Source: Ctena decussata
Taxonomy: Eukaryota; Mollusca; Bivalvia; Lucinida; Lucinidae
DNA length: 64,000 nucleotides
Reading direction: 5' to 3'
Assembly (NCBI GenBank): GCA_963989385.1
Contig: OZ022509.1
Span: 55,471,431 to 55,535,430, forward strand
Under the pieces are notes generated by a model. That model was not told the DNA's origin. It saw nothing but the letters and a program-made list of their open reading frames with translations, and searched no databases. Below, piece by piece: positions 1 through 11,961 of the stretch. A program made the translations under genes and the position numbers. Every line of letters begins with the position of its first letter. Position 1 is the stretch's first letter.

Positions 1-3000
1 GTGATACTGTTTCTTGGTCACCAATTCTTCCTCCATCTCCATAGTCTCCAGTCTTACATAAAGATCTTTATCTCCAGTCTATAAATAAAAATGGAATTTA
101 AAAGTAAGATAATACAATGGAATTGTCGAGGTCTTAAACCAAATTACAATGAAATTTTATTACTTTTAACTCTGATAAGACCATCAGTTTTTTGTCTTCA
201 AGAAACTTTTTTAAAGCCTGATGATAATGTAACTTTCAAAGGTTACAACTTGTATAATTATATTCATACTGACGGTCATAGACCGTCCGGTGGCAGTTCT
301 ATTTTAATTCATACATCATGTCCACAACGAGAAATAAAACTTACAACAGCTCTGCAGGCTGTTGCTGTTTCAGTCTCTTTAGATAAAGAGATAACTGTTT
401 GTTCTGTCTATATACCTCCTAATTTCAAGTTACAGTCTCAGCAGCTAGACTCTTTACTGCAACAACTGCCTTCACCTTACTTATTAGTAGGTGACTTTAA
501 TGGTCACAATATGCTCTGGGGTTGTGATAAGAATAATACTAGAGGCGAAATCATTGAAAATTTCTTTACAAATAATGATCTTTGTCTAATGAATGATAAG
601 TCTCATACTTACCTTCATCCTGCAACTGGAAGTTTCTCTTCTTTAGATCTTTCTTTTTGCCATCCATCTCTTCTACTCGACTTCGACTGGTCTGTTTGTG
701 ACGATCAGCATGGAAGTGATCATTTTCCTATCGTGATTGAAAGTGTAAATTCTTCAGTCGAAGATCATAATCCCAAATGGAAATTAAACAAAGCTGACTG
801 GGAACAGTTTCATTCGTTGTGTAATCAGTTTTTAAACATTGAAAAGTTTGATAATTCCACTGATCTTGTTGCTGATTTTACTTCTTCTCTCACAGAAATA
901 TCTAATGCATGTATTCCAAAGACCTCGACAAACCCAAAGAAAAGCAATCCGTGGTACAATGACGACTGTAAGAAAGCTATTAGACAAAGAAAACATGCTT
1001 TATCAAAGTTCTGCAAATATCCAACTAAAGAAAATCTAAATAACGTGAAAAATCAAAGAGCCAAAGCCCGCCGCACTATAAGGTCCTCTAACGAAATACA
1101 TGGAAATCATATGTGTCAAAACTGAGTTATAAAACACCGATTACAAAAGTTTGGAAAATGGTTCGAAAAATATCCGGAAAATCGAAATCACCAAGTTATA
1201 CACATTTAAACACCTGTAGAGAAACGAAAGCAACCAATAAAGAGGATATCGCAAATACATTTGGAGAAACCTTTTTGAAAAATTCATCATCCCGAAATTA
1301 TTTAGAAAAATTCAAAATGACCAGAATACATCAAGAAAAGAATAAAATTAACTTTAAGTCTTCGAATAACGAAGAATATAACAGCCACTTTAATTTATTA
1401 GAGCTTAAAGAAGCGATTAACAAATCTCATGACACTGCTACAGGACCAGATGAAATACATTATCAGATGCTGAAACATCTACCTGAAAACGCTCTTTTAA
1501 CACTTTTACACATATTTAACGACATTTGGACAACCGGGGTATTTCCAGAGAGCTGGCGCTTGGCTACTGTAATACCGATTCCTAAACCAAGTAAAGATCA
1601 TGCAGAACCAACAAATTACAGACCGATAGCTTTAACAAGTTGTCTTTGCAAAACGTTGGAGAGAATGATCAACAAAAGACTCGTTTGGTACTTAGAATCG
1701 AATGATCTAATATCACCAATTCAGTCGGGTTTCCGATCTGAACGCAGTACTAACGATCATTTAATCAGACTGGAAACTTTTATTCGAGATGCATTTGTAA
1801 ATAGAGAACATGTCGTTGCTGTGTTTTTTGACTTGGAAAAGGCGTATGATACCACCTGGCGATATGGCATATTGAAAGACTTGCATGATTTAGGTCTTAA
1901 GGGTAGATTGCCTGTTTTTATTCAAAGCTTCCTTGAAGATCGAACTATGCAAGTTCGTGTAGGCTCTACTTTATCTGATCTGTATGATCAAGAGCAAGGT
2001 GTTCCCCAAGGAAGTATTATTTCTACTACTTTGTTCAATATAAAGATAAATAACATTGTAAATTGTCTAGACAGTAAAACGGATGGTTCCTTATATGTTG
2101 ATGATTTTGGAATATGTTATCGATCTAAAAACATGAGAACAATTGAAAGACACCTTCAACAGTGTATCAATAGAATTGAAGACTGGGCTACGAATAATGG
2201 TTTCAAATTTTCCAAGTCAAAAACACAATGTGTTCATTTCTGTAAACTTAGAAGGATTCACAGTGATCCTATTCTTTATTTATACGGATCTCAGCTACCT
2301 GTTGTTGAAGAATCCAAGTTTTTAGGAGTTATCTTTGACCGAAAACTTTCGTTTATTCCCCACATTCGATACATCAAAGCGAAATGTTTGAAAGCTTTGA
2401 ATCTTCTTAAAGTTTTATCAAATACGAACTGGGGTGCAGATCGTTCCACTCTTCTACATCTTTATCGTTCTTTAATTAGGTCAAAGTTAGACTATGGATC
2501 TATTGTATATGGTTCAGCCAGAAAATCCTATTTACAAATGTTAGATACTGTTCACCACCAAGGACTTCGTTTGGCCTTGGGAGCTTTTCGGACTTCTCCT
2601 GTAACTAGTTTGTATGTGGAAGCAGATGAACCATCCCTGTATTTACGCAGAGAAAAGCTTTCTCTTCAGTATGCCATCAGACTTGCCGCTAACCCAGCTA
2701 ACCCTACCTTCAAAGTCACATTTTCACCACAATTTGTGGAGCTGTACGAGCGTAAACCGCATGCAATAAAACCGTTTGCTCTTCGAGTTATACCACTGCT
2801 TGAAACTTCAAATATCAATCCTAAAAATATCGAAAAACATTCTACAACAGAAATTCCGCCTTGGTACATGAAGAAACCTAACATTTTATTTGAACTAAAC
2901 ACAAACAAAAAGTCAGTTTCAAATCTACACATTCTGAAACAAGATTTCCAAGACATTCAGACACGTTATACAGAATTTCAACATATATATACTGATGGTT

Positions 3001-3952
3001 CCAAAGATGGTGAGAAAGTTGGATGTGCATTTATATCTAGGAATTACTGCCATTCTTTACGTATTCCTGATGGTTCGTCTATTTTCACTGCCGAAGCAAA
3101 AGCAATAGATTTAGCTTTAGACTTTATTGACAACTGTTACCTTAATGACAAATTTGTAATTTTTTCTGACTCTCTTTCTGTCTTAAAAGCTCTAAATCAT
3201 ACCTCTTCGAGGAATTCACAAATTCAAAAACTATTAGAAAAGCATTATGAAATTTCAAACACTAAAGAAATAGTTTTTTGTTGGATCCCCAGTCATATGA
3301 ACATAGCTGGTAATGAAACCGCTGACAGAAAAGCAAAAGAATCTCTTAGTCTGAATGTGTCTATGTTTGAAATTCCCTTTAACAATTTTAAACCCGCTAT
3401 CAACAAGTACATCTTATCAAAGTGGCAAACATCATGGGACAGAGCTGTTTTTAATAAACTACACGAAATTAAACCTATCATTGGGAATAACCCTTCATTT
3501 ATTCGAAGTTTAAGAAGAGAAGAAATTGTAATTGCTCGACTGCGCATAGGCCATACAAGAATCACCCATTCGTACTTACTAAATCGCGAAGAACAGCCTT
3601 TCTGTATAGTTTGTAACCAGCTCTTTACAGTTAAACATATTCTTATTGACTGTGTTGACTTTTCACAAAACAGAAATAAATATTTTCGAGCTAACAACTT
3701 GACACAACTATTTCAAGATGTACCTGTTGACAGTATCTTACTCTTTTTAAAAGATATTAACCTTTTTAACAAAACATAAACCTTTTCTACATTTTTACCA
3801 TGTATTACTTCCATGTTAATAATGCAAGGTTAGTTTTATAAAGTGCCGTACCTTTCAGTTTTGTTTATATTTTAAGTAATATGCAACCTTCTTGACGCTA
3901 ATGACCCAGTGGGTTGACGCGTCGTTAAACTTTAAATCATCATCATCATCAT
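1..3952 (+). mobile_element. LINE copy 1: I-superfamily non-LTR retrotransposon, 3' part
   Basis: The window opens inside this element, so its 5' end and most or all of ORF1 lie outside. It carries a broken ORF2 (endonuclease, reverse transcriptase, RNase H) followed by a 3' UTR of about 170 bases. The UTR ends in gtcgttaaactttaaatcat and a short (ATC)n run at about 3936-3952, the kind of simple tail expected of I-superfamily elements. ORF2 is clearly related to that of the complete LINE at 26.3-32.1 kb throughout, but the two 3' UTRs are unrelated, so these are different families. Bases 1-90 should hold the ORF1 end and the inter-ORF spacer, but I could not assign a reading frame. No target duplication can be checked because the 5' flank is absent. 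Confidence 0.9.
91..3779 (+). pseudogene. LINE ORF2 (endonuclease-RT-RNase H), one frameshift
   Basis: The gene would encode the LINE replication enzyme, which nicks target DNA and copies the element RNA at the nick. From the ATG at 91 the first frame holds an APE-like endonuclease (WNCRGLK, LCLQETF, GDFNGHN, GSDHFPI). The frame is lost near 1092-1094, where tctaacgaa lacks one A relative to the aligned intact copy; translation would stop at 1123-1125. The second frame continues to 3779 with the reverse transcriptase (YRPIALTS, FFDLEKAYD, QGVPQGS, YVDDF near 2095), RNase H (YTDGSKDGE, FSDSLSV, IAGNETAD) and a C-terminal C-x2-C-x7-H-x4-C motif (CIVC...KHILIDC). I see no other disabling change, so inactivation may be recent, or the gap could be a sequencing error. 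An ATG at 1113 gives an open frame that is not a real start. Confidence 0.93.
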
Positions 3953-4180
3953 AAGTTTGGTTTACACTGTAATCCAATTCTGAAAAACTGCTCTCAAAAG
4001 GGAGTTGGATAGAATGGCATGCATGCTTAATTCAGGAACTGCAGTAAGGATTTGAGCAGGGCTACTTTAGAGGAGTGATTTTTTTTCTTGAAATGTATTT
4101 AGCATACAGAACTGGCTAAAAAGGCTACCATGTTGTGGCCTGATGCAGCCAGCACTTGGTTCACCGGAACCTGTCTTATG

Positions 4181-4209
4181 CCCCCCCCCCGCCCCCCCCC
4201 CCCCCCCCC
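4181..4209. repeat. Poly-C tract
   Basis: A run of C interrupted once by G. On the opposite strand it makes a glycine-rich open frame (4099-4338) that is not a gene. Confidence 0.95.
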
Positions 4210-4333
4210 GTAGATTAAGACAAAGATACATAGATCCTCACCTGCAGTAGCCAAAAATAATGGCTCTACACAAACCGTCCTCATCGGGACCCGGCATGAC
4301 TCACGGATTGACACAAAAGACTCCAATTTGATA

Positions 4334-4433
4334 GTCATTAAACAGTTTCTTAGGCCTTACGATGTTGTCTAACGGACGAATGTGTCATTAAACAGTTTCT
4401 TAGGCCTTACGATGTTGTCTAACGGACGAATGT
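4334..4433. repeat. 50-bp tandem duplication, 2 copies
   Basis: The unit starting gtcattaaacag at 4334 is repeated exactly at 4384, with period 50. Both copies end in aacggacgaatgt. The identity implies a recent duplication. Confidence 0.95.
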
Positions 4434-5196
4434 CCATCAGGTTTTTGTAGGTTGGCCATATCATTAGTGCAAATTTCAGCTGAGACATCTTTCTAGCGGA
4501 ATGGTTGGTTGGTTCTGTACAATATCAAATCCGATTCGTTTCTCCGCGAATTTGATGAAAGCGCTGGAAAGAATATCTCGATTCGTTGCGATGAAACAAG
4601 ATTTTAGTGAGAGCGGAGAATAGAAATTGTAGGCTCATCTATATAGGGCAGCATCCTCATTTATATTTTTCTTGAACTGGCCTTTGTATTTGAAAAAAAA
4701 AAAACCTTTGTATGAAAAACCTTTGTAAAACTGCCTTTAAAAATACTGATTCCAATCTGATCACGCGATCGCAAGATGTACTTGTTTCCGACGCACACAC
4801 AAACGTGACATCATTTACTTCTCAAAAAGTATTGATAAAATGAGCAACAGTCATTCAAGCATGGCGTTGGAAAGTGTTGGGAAAAAAGTCAAGAATGCAC
4901 AATTCATTATTTTACTCGATGTTTGTTAAAAGCAAGAAACATGACTTATTCGTGGGTTTAAAACCATGAAGGTGACCAGAAGATTAACGTGTAGTCATTT
5001 GAAGATTAACGTGTAGTCATTTGTTCATCCATTAGCGATATGATTTACACCTTTTCTGCGTGAGAAACATAGACAAAGCCTCGAACAACGAAACGAATTA
5101 TGCCCGCGTTGATAAAGAGTTGACACCACGACACTCGGTAGGTATTCAGAAATCGATCCTCTCCAGCCCCTATCATTTTTAATAGGATATTATTTT

Positions 5197-7280
5197 TAGC
5201 TCACCTGGCCCGAAGGGCCATAGTGAGCTATTGTCATACCAATGAGTCCGGCGTGCGTCATGCGTCGTCACGGAATTTGTCCGTCAACACCTAAAAACAA
5301 ATATTCAAACATCTTCTTCTGTAAAACTACTGGTCCCATGGTTTTCAAATTTCACATGGAGCATGACCTGATCCGTCTCAGAATTGTAAAATTGGGTCAG
5401 GTTGAAAATCCAAGATGGCCGCCGTTACTAAAAATAGCAAAAACAACAAAATAAACTTCTTCTCCAGAACCACTGGGTATATTTGTCTGAATTTTGGCAT
5501 GGAGCATCAGTGAAACCTTGGTATTCAAAATTGTAAAAATGAAAAAATCTGTACCGGAGTTTTGTCACAGTGACCTACTTTCTGTTTACATGTGTAATTT
5601 TGCTCAAATGCCATTGTCAAAAAATGACCTATTTAAACAACTTCAAACAACTTCTCTAAAACCACTGAACCCATGGATCTCAAGTTTCACATGGAGCATG
5701 ACCAGACTGCAGGGTTTCAAAATTGTAAAATTGGGTCAGGTCAATAATCTAAGATGGCTGCCGTTACTAAAAATAGCAAAAACAACAAAATCAACTTCTT
5801 CTCCAGAACCATTTGGTATATTTGGTTGAAAGTTTGCATGGAACATAAGTGGGACCTTGGTATTGAAAATTGTAAAAATAAAAAAAAATCTATAGCGGAA
5901 TTAGGTCACAGTGACCTACTTAGCGTTTACAAGGCCGATTTTGCTCAAATGTCAATATCTAAAGAAAATGCAACCAATTCTGACCAGATTTGGTCAGAAA
6001 TGGTTCTTGAATGGAATTATTTCAATTTTGTGCCAGGTGACTATCCAAGATGGCCACCATGGGGGCCGTTACTAAAAATAGGATTTTGCTCAAATGTCAA
6101 TATCTTAAGAAAATGCAACCAATTCTGACCATATTTGGTCAGAAATGGTTCTTGAATGGAATTATTTTAATTTTGTGCCAGGTGACTATCCAAGATGGCC
6201 ACCATGGGGGCCGTTACTTAAAATAGCACAAACATAAAAATGACAATTACACAAGAACCCTTGAATGGAATTGGACCAATTTTGTGTCAGAATGTTCCTT
6301 GCATGAAGCCGTTTCGATTAATTGCAATTTGGCATTCCAAGATGGCCGCCATCTGGTGTTACTAAAAATAGCACAAACATAAAAATGACAATTACTCAAG
6401 AACCCTTGAATGGAATTGGACTAATTTTGTGTCAGAATGTTTCTTGCATTAAGTCGTTTCGATTAATTGCAATTTGGCATTCAAAGATGGCCGCCATCTG
6501 CCGTTACTAAAAATAGCACAAAACATGAAAATGACAATATCTCAGTAACCGCTGAATGGATTTTGACGAAATTTGTGTCAAGATGATTCTTGCATTGAGA
6601 TGTTTCAAAAATATCTAAGACTTGTCATATTGGCCTCTGTTACTAAAAGTAGAAAAATGTGAAAATTAGAAAATCTCAATAGAAATGGGTTAATTTTGTA
6701 TCAGAATGGTCCTTTCATTAAGCTTTTTCGATTTTTTTGCATTTTGGCATTCCAAGATGGCCGCCATCTGCCGTTACTAGAAATAGTACAAAACATGAAA
6801 ATGACATTATCCCAGTAACCGCTGAATGGATTTTGACGAAATTTGTGGCAAAATGATTCTTGCCTTGAGATGTTTCAAAAATATCTAAGACCAGTCATAT
6901 TGGCCTCTGTTACTAAAAGTAGAAAAATGTGAAAATTAGAAAATCTCAATAGAATTGGGTTAATTTTGTATCAGAATGGTCCTTTCATTAAGTTTTTTCG
7001 ATTTTTTGCATTTTGGCATTCCAAGATGGCCGCCATCTGCCGTTACTAAAAATAGCACAAAACATGAAAATGACATTATCTCAGTAACCGCTGAATGGAT
7101 TTTGACGAAATTTGTGGCAAAATGATTCTTGCATTGAGATGTTTAAAAAAAAACTAACTGTAGACCAGTCATGTTGGCCTCTGTTACTAAAAATAGAAAA
7201 ATGTGAAAATTAGAAAATCTCAGTGGAATTGGACCAAATTTGTGTCAAAATGATCCTTGCATGAAGGCTTTTCGATTTTT
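5197..7280 (+). mobile_element. Helitron-like non-autonomous element H1, 3' end missing
   Basis: The element starts tagctcacctggcccgaagg with a hairpin (GGCCC-gaa-GGGCC inside GCTCAC...GTGAGC), preceded by a T-run. The body has low-complexity modules and then units of about 269 bp, each beginning near ccaagatggccgccatctg (6483, 6752, 7021). There is no protein-coding capacity. It ends abruptly where an almost identical 5' terminus (H2) begins at 7281, and has no 3' terminus of its own. Assignment to Helentron-type rolling-circle elements is inference from the terminal structure. Confidence 0.7.
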
Positions 7281-9538
7281 TAGCTCATCTGGCCCGAAGG
7301 GCCATAGTGAGCTATTGTCATACCAATGCGTCAGGCGTGCGTCGTGCGTCCGTGCGTCGTCCGTCAACACCTAAAACAAATATTCAAACATCTTCTGTAA
7401 AACTACTGGTCCCATGGTTCTCAAATTTCACATGGAGCATGACCTGACTCCAGGGTCTCAGAATTGCAAAATTGGGTCAGGTTGAAAATCCAAGATGGCC
7501 GCCGTTACTAAAAATAGCAAAAACAACAAAATTAACTTCTCCAGAACCACTGGATATATTTGTCTGAATTTTGGAATGGAACATCAGTGAAACCTTGGTA
7601 TTCAAAATTGTAAAAATGAAAAAAAATCTGTAGCGGAGTTTTGTCACAGTGACCTACTTTCTGTTTACGTGTGTAATTTTGCTCAAATGCCAATGTCAAA
7701 AAATGACCTATTTAAACAACTTCAAACAACTTCTTCTCTAAAACCACTGATCCCATGGATCTCAAATTTCACATGGAGCATGACCAGACTGCAGGGTTTT
7801 AAAATTGTAAAATTGGGTCAGGTCAAGAATCCAAGATGGCTGCCGTTAATAAAAAAAGCAAAAACAACAAAATCAACTTGTTCTCCAGAACCATTTGATA
7901 TATTTGGTTGAAAGTTTGCATGGAACATAAATGGGACCTTGGTATTGAAAATTATAAAAATAAAAAAAATCTATTGCGGAATTAGGTCACAGTGACCTAC
8001 TTAGCGTTTACAAGGCCGATTTTGCTCAAATGTCAATATCTATAGAGAATGCAACCAATTCTGACCAGATTTGGTCAGAAATGGTTCTTGAATGGAATTA
8101 TTTCAATTTTGTGCCAGTTGAGTATCCAAGATGGCCACCATGGGGGCCGTTACTAAAAATAACCCAAACATAAAAATGACAATTACTCAAGAACCCTTGA
8201 ATGGAATTGGACCAATTTTGTGTCAGAATGTTCCTTGCATGAAGCTGTTTCGATTAATTGCAATTTGGCATTCCAAGATGGCCGCCATCTGGTGTTACTA
8301 AAAATAGCACAAACATAAAAATGACAATTACTCAAGAACCCTTGAATGGAATTGGACCAATTTTGTGTCAGAATGTTTCTTGCATTAAGTCGTTTCGATT
8401 AATTGCAATTTGGCATTCCAAGATGGCCGCCATCTGCCGTTACTAAAAATAGTACAAAACATGAAAATGACAATATCTCAGTAACCGCTGAATGGATTTT
8501 GACGAAATTTGTGTCAAAATGATTCTTGCATTGAGATGTTTCAAAAATATCTAACTGTAGACCAGTCATATTGGCCTCTGTTACTAAAAATAGAAAAATG
8601 TGAAAATTAGAAAATCTCAATGGAATTGGGTTAATTTTGTGTCAGAATGGTCCTTTCATTAAGCTTTTTCGTTTTTTTGCATTTTGGCAGTCCAAGATGG
8701 CTGCCATCTGCCGTTACTAAAAATAGCACAAAACATGAAAATGACAATATCTCAGTAACCGCTGAATGGATTTTGACGAAATTTGTGTCAAAATGATTCT
8801 TGCATTGAGATGTTTCAAAAATTGCTAACTGTAGACCAGTCATGTTGGCCTCTGTTACTAAATATAGAAAAATGTGAAAAGTAGAAAATCTCAATGGAAT
8901 TGGACCAAATTTGTGTCAAAATGGTCCTTGCATGAAGGCGTTTTGATTTTTTACATTTTAGCAATCCAAGATGGCCGCCATCTGCCATTACTAAAAAAGT
9001 ACAAAACATGAAACTGGCAATATCTCAGTAACCCCTGAATGGATTTTGATGAAATTTGTGGCAAAATGATTCTTGCATTGAGGTGTTTCAAAAGTAAATA
9101 TATAAAGACCAGGCAAGTTGGCCTCTGTTACTAAAAGTAGCAAAATGTGAAAAGGAGAAATTCTGAGTGGAATTGGACCAATTTTGTATCAGAATGGTCC
9201 TGTTGCACAATAGCCAGGTGAGCGATATCACTCTTGTTACATTTTAGCAATCCAAGATGGCCGCCATCTGCCATTACTAAAAATAGTACAAAACATGAAA
9301 CTGGCAATATCTCAGTAACCCCTGAATGGATTTTTATGACATTTGTGGCAAAATGATTCTTGCATTAAGGTGTTTGAAAAGTAGATATATAAAGACCAGG
9401 CAAGTTGGCCTCTGTTACTAAAAGTAGCAAATGTGAAAATGAGAAATTCTCAGTGGAATTGGACCAATTTTGTATCAGAATGGTCCCGTTGCACAATAGC
9501 CAGGTGAGCGATATCAGGCCCTTTTGGGCCTCTTGTTT
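7281..9538 (+). mobile_element. Helitron-like non-autonomous element H2, both ends present
   Basis: The 5' hairpin terminus at 7281 repeats that of H1, and the same order of modules follows, with units of about 273 bp (ccaagatgg at 8417, 8691, 8964, 9252). The 3' terminus is caggtgagcgatatcaggcc followed by a GGCCC-ttttg-GGGCC hairpin and tcttgttt, ending at 9538. A degenerate copy of the 3' terminus lies at about 9193-9238, so the last unit with its terminus has been duplicated. No transposase or Rep/helicase is encoded. Together H1 and H2 form a head-to-tail dimer with one 3' end. Confidence 0.72.
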
Positions 9539-9644
9539 GGCTGTGGCAAAAGGACCCTGTACAACTCGCCCAAGAGACAACTCGTCCCAAGTCAACTCGC
9601 CCCACTTTCAGTAAAAAACTTGCCCCTCATTCTTAGACAACTCA
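9539..9644. repeat. Short degenerate caactcg-ccc repeats
   Basis: Several copies of caactcg(c/t)ccc occur between about 9557 and 9605. Nothing coding is seen. Confidence 0.5.
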
Positions 9645-9871
9645 GGTGCGATGGTGCTGCGTGTAACTTCCAGAGCCGGGGCGTCCTGCTGTTTGGATAA
9701 TAGTAGGGCAAGGGCCTACTGTGCTTGCAATAGGTGCGGGTGGGGGTTGTTTGGACAGTTTTTCTCTTGTCTATCATTTCTTTTCTTTCTCCCTCTCTTT
9801 GGGAGACGACCCGATATTGACTGAAATACTGTCTCAAAGGGCCGTTAAACCCAAAACAGTCAATCAATCAA
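9645..9871 (+). mobile_element. SINE family B, copy 1 (5' shortened)
   Basis: It is recognised by similarity to the SINE-B copies at 10.1, 11.3 and 12.0 kb: a body with gcgtcc, tagggcaagg, cttttctttctc and gactgaaatactgt, then the tail ggccgttaaacccaaaac plus (CAAT)n. It is flanked by ttagacaactca (9633-9644) and ttagacaattca (9872-9883), a 12-bp target duplication with one mismatch. The tRNA-like head seen at 11319 is truncated here. Confidence 0.8.
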
Positions 9872-10098
9872 TTAGACAATTCAATCTACTTAATGTCTAC
9901 GTTCTCAACCCAGATCTAGAAGACAGCTCGTTCCAAATTCTGTAGTCAAAACTGCCATACTCTACAACAGACATCCAGACCTTTGAGGCCTTCAAGGCTG
10001 CTCTCCACGCCGCGGTAGCAGTATCGCGTCTCTGTCCACAGCAAAACAGGAACGGGTGTATATAGTTTTTACTGTAAATACTGGAACGTTTTATTGTA

Positions 10099-10537
10099 CA
10101 GTCGAACCTGTCTTAAGGGGTCAGTGTATTAAGATTGATTGATATATTTGGGTTTAACGGCCATTTGAGACAGTATTTCAGTCTCTATCGGGCCGTCTCC
10201 CAGAGAGAGGGATAAAGAAAAGAGAAATGATGGACAAGAAAAAATGTCCAATCAACCCCCACCCGCACCTACTCAGTACTGCAAGCATGGTAGGTCCTTG
10301 CCCTACAATGTTCCAAATCAGTAGGACGCCCCGGCACTGGAAGTTACATACAGCGCCATTGCACCACCCGACCACCCCCAGTGTATTAAGGGGTCATCTG
10401 TCTGTAGCAGCCACTATTTGTGGGTCCCTTAGACCAAAAAACAATGCAAATGAACCTGTATTAAGGGGTCATCTGTCTTAAGAAGCCAATTTTTGCGGGT
10501 CCAATGGGGTGACCCCTTAAGACAGGTTTGCCTGTAT
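10099..10537. mobile_element. MITE with TIRs, split by a SINE
   Basis: The inverted termini are tacagtcgaacctgtcttaa (from 10099) and ttaagacaggtttgcctgta (to 10537). An internal ttaaggggtcatctgtctta motif recurs near 10388 and 10464. A SINE-B copy sits inside with its own target duplication, so the MITE is the older insertion. It has no coding capacity. Confidence 0.78.
10134..10378 (-). mobile_element. SINE family B, copy 2
   Basis: This is a full-length-looking reverse copy: (ATTG)n tail on the left, then gggtttaacggcc, gagacagtatttcagtc, and the head end at the right (gccattgcaccacccgacca). It is flanked by an exact 12-bp duplication, cagtgtattaag, at 10122-10133 and 10379-10390. This shows retroposition into the MITE described above. 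Confidence 0.9.
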
Positions 10538-11318
10538 ATTTTCTTGAGAGGTGACTGTCTTGCCCCAGCCTCACCGTGGTCGAAGTTACATTCCAGTTAC
10601 TTGATTTCTGACCTGTATCCGGAAGACCTTGAAGAGGCTTCATTCGAAATTAAATTGAGAGACTGCCACATTGGCAAAAAAAAAATAGATTCATGGCTAC
10701 ACAATAGGTAGATAGTTACCTGGTATGTGTGGCCATCAAAACTCATTTGTAAGTTTGAAGTTAGGATGTCATTGTTGACAATAATTTAATCGTTTTTATT
10801 ATAATAATTATTACACTGTTATTTTAAGCATATCTGATATCAAAATGTGGCTGTGAGGTGGGCTAAAACATACAGGGGTGCTCATTGGTATTCTTTGTGA
10901 GCCCTTTTAGCGCCAAACAAGACAGGATTTCGGCAGATTTTCGAGGAAGGGCGAGATCATGTCCGTTGAATTTGTGGCAATATGTCTTCTGGATCGGGGT
11001 GACGAAAATGTGTGTGTGACAGATGGAGGGGCGGGGGGGGGGGGGGGGGTTGACGGGGCTGATTTCTATAGAAGGGCATGCAGTCTCTAAAAATGGGACG
11101 GGTTGTATTGGGGCCAGTTGTCAGTAATTTAGGCGAAAATAGTGCTTGAACTTTACACACTCCAGACTGCAGGATAAATGTTGACAGTTGTGTAGCCAGC
11201 AACTGAAGCAAGCCAGGAAATATTTTTCACTGTCCCAAAATTGTCCAACTCGAGGCAAAATTTCTGATTTTCATGACTTAACAATTTTAACTACATTTTT
11301 GGTCCATAGTAACTTGTT
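10538..11318. other. No gene recognised; poly-G tract
   Basis: Nothing coding is seen. A G-run at 11033-11049 produces a proline-rich frame on the other strand that I reject. The rest is AT-rich single-copy-looking sequence. Confidence 0.6.
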
Positions 11319-11560
11319 GGGGTGGTTGAGTGGTGCGATGGTGCTGGGTATCATTACCAGTGCCATGGCGTCCGACTGATTTGGATAATAGTAGGGCAAG
11401 GAGCTACTGTGCTTGCAGTTGGTGCGGGTGGGAGCTGTTTGGACATTTTTCTCTTGTCTATCATTTCTCTTTTCTTTCTAACTCTCTTTTGGAGACGGTC
11501 CAATATAGACTGAAATACTTCTCAAAGGGCTGGTAAACCCAAAACAACTAACCACAGTCT
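11319..11560 (+). mobile_element. SINE family B, copy 3, with tRNA-like head
   Basis: It begins ggtggttgagtggtgcgatg. Within this, tggttgagtgg resembles a pol III A box (TRGCNNAGYNGG), suggesting a tRNA-derived head. The body and tail follow as in the other copies (gactgaaatacttctcaaag, gtaaacccaaaacaac). I could not find a clean target duplication. Its 3' half is duplicated downstream (see the 177-bp repeat). Confidence 0.75.
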
Positions 11561-11790
11561 TTTGTTTCATGCTGAACCCCACCCTGTAATTCTTCCATTT
11601 ATTTGGAAACGAAATTTTGACATTTTTCTCTTGTCTATCATTTCTCTTTTCTTTCTGTCTCTCTTTTGGAGACGGCCCAATATAGACTGAAATACTTCTC
11701 AAAGGGCTGGTCACCCAAAACAACCAACCGCAGTCACTTGTTTCATGCTGAATCCCACCCTTATTTGGAAACGACATTGGGGTGGGTATT
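11442..11790. repeat. 177-bp tandem duplication including the SINE-B 3' half
   Basis: The sequence starting gacatttttctcttgtctat at 11442 recurs at 11619. Both copies run through the SINE-B tail into the flanking sequence (gtttcatgctgaa...cccaccc...tttggaaacga). Because flanking sequence is included, this is a later tandem duplication and not a second SINE insertion. Confidence 0.85.
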
Positions 11791-11961
11791 GACGAATGCC
11801 GGAACCCGGGTCAACCCGGCCCCGAGTCAAGTCAGTTTTGGTCAAGTCGGCCCGGGGTCATCTCTGCCTGTGCTTGTAAGGGGTCTGTTCCTATATGTGC
11901 TAAAAGTGTTCAAGTATATACTGAAACGTACTGCAATGTATAAATGAAAGGCTGCAATAGA

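Larger units (their letters stand above)
3953..5196. other. No gene recognised; homopolymer and short duplications
   Basis: I see no coding sequence or known element here. The stretch contains an interrupted C-tract at 4181-4209, a 50-bp tandem duplication at 4334-4433 and a 21-bp duplication of agattaacgtgtagtcattt near 4981-5022. The open frames are short and low-complexity. Confidence 0.6.

Noticed and set aside
1..90. End of ORF1 of LINE copy 1
   Set aside because: Short open frames exist in all three frames; none could be matched to the ORF1 end of copy 2 with confidence.
4099..4338. Glycine-rich protein on the minus strand
   Set aside because: Produced by translating the poly-C tract.
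5242..9009. Multiple ORFs of 60-124 codons such as those at 5494, 5754 and 8631
   Set aside because: They recur in all Helitron-like copies with frames unrelated to conservation; simply translated repeat units.
10957..11211. Proline-rich ORF on the minus strand
   Set aside because: Produced by the poly-G tract at 11033-11049.
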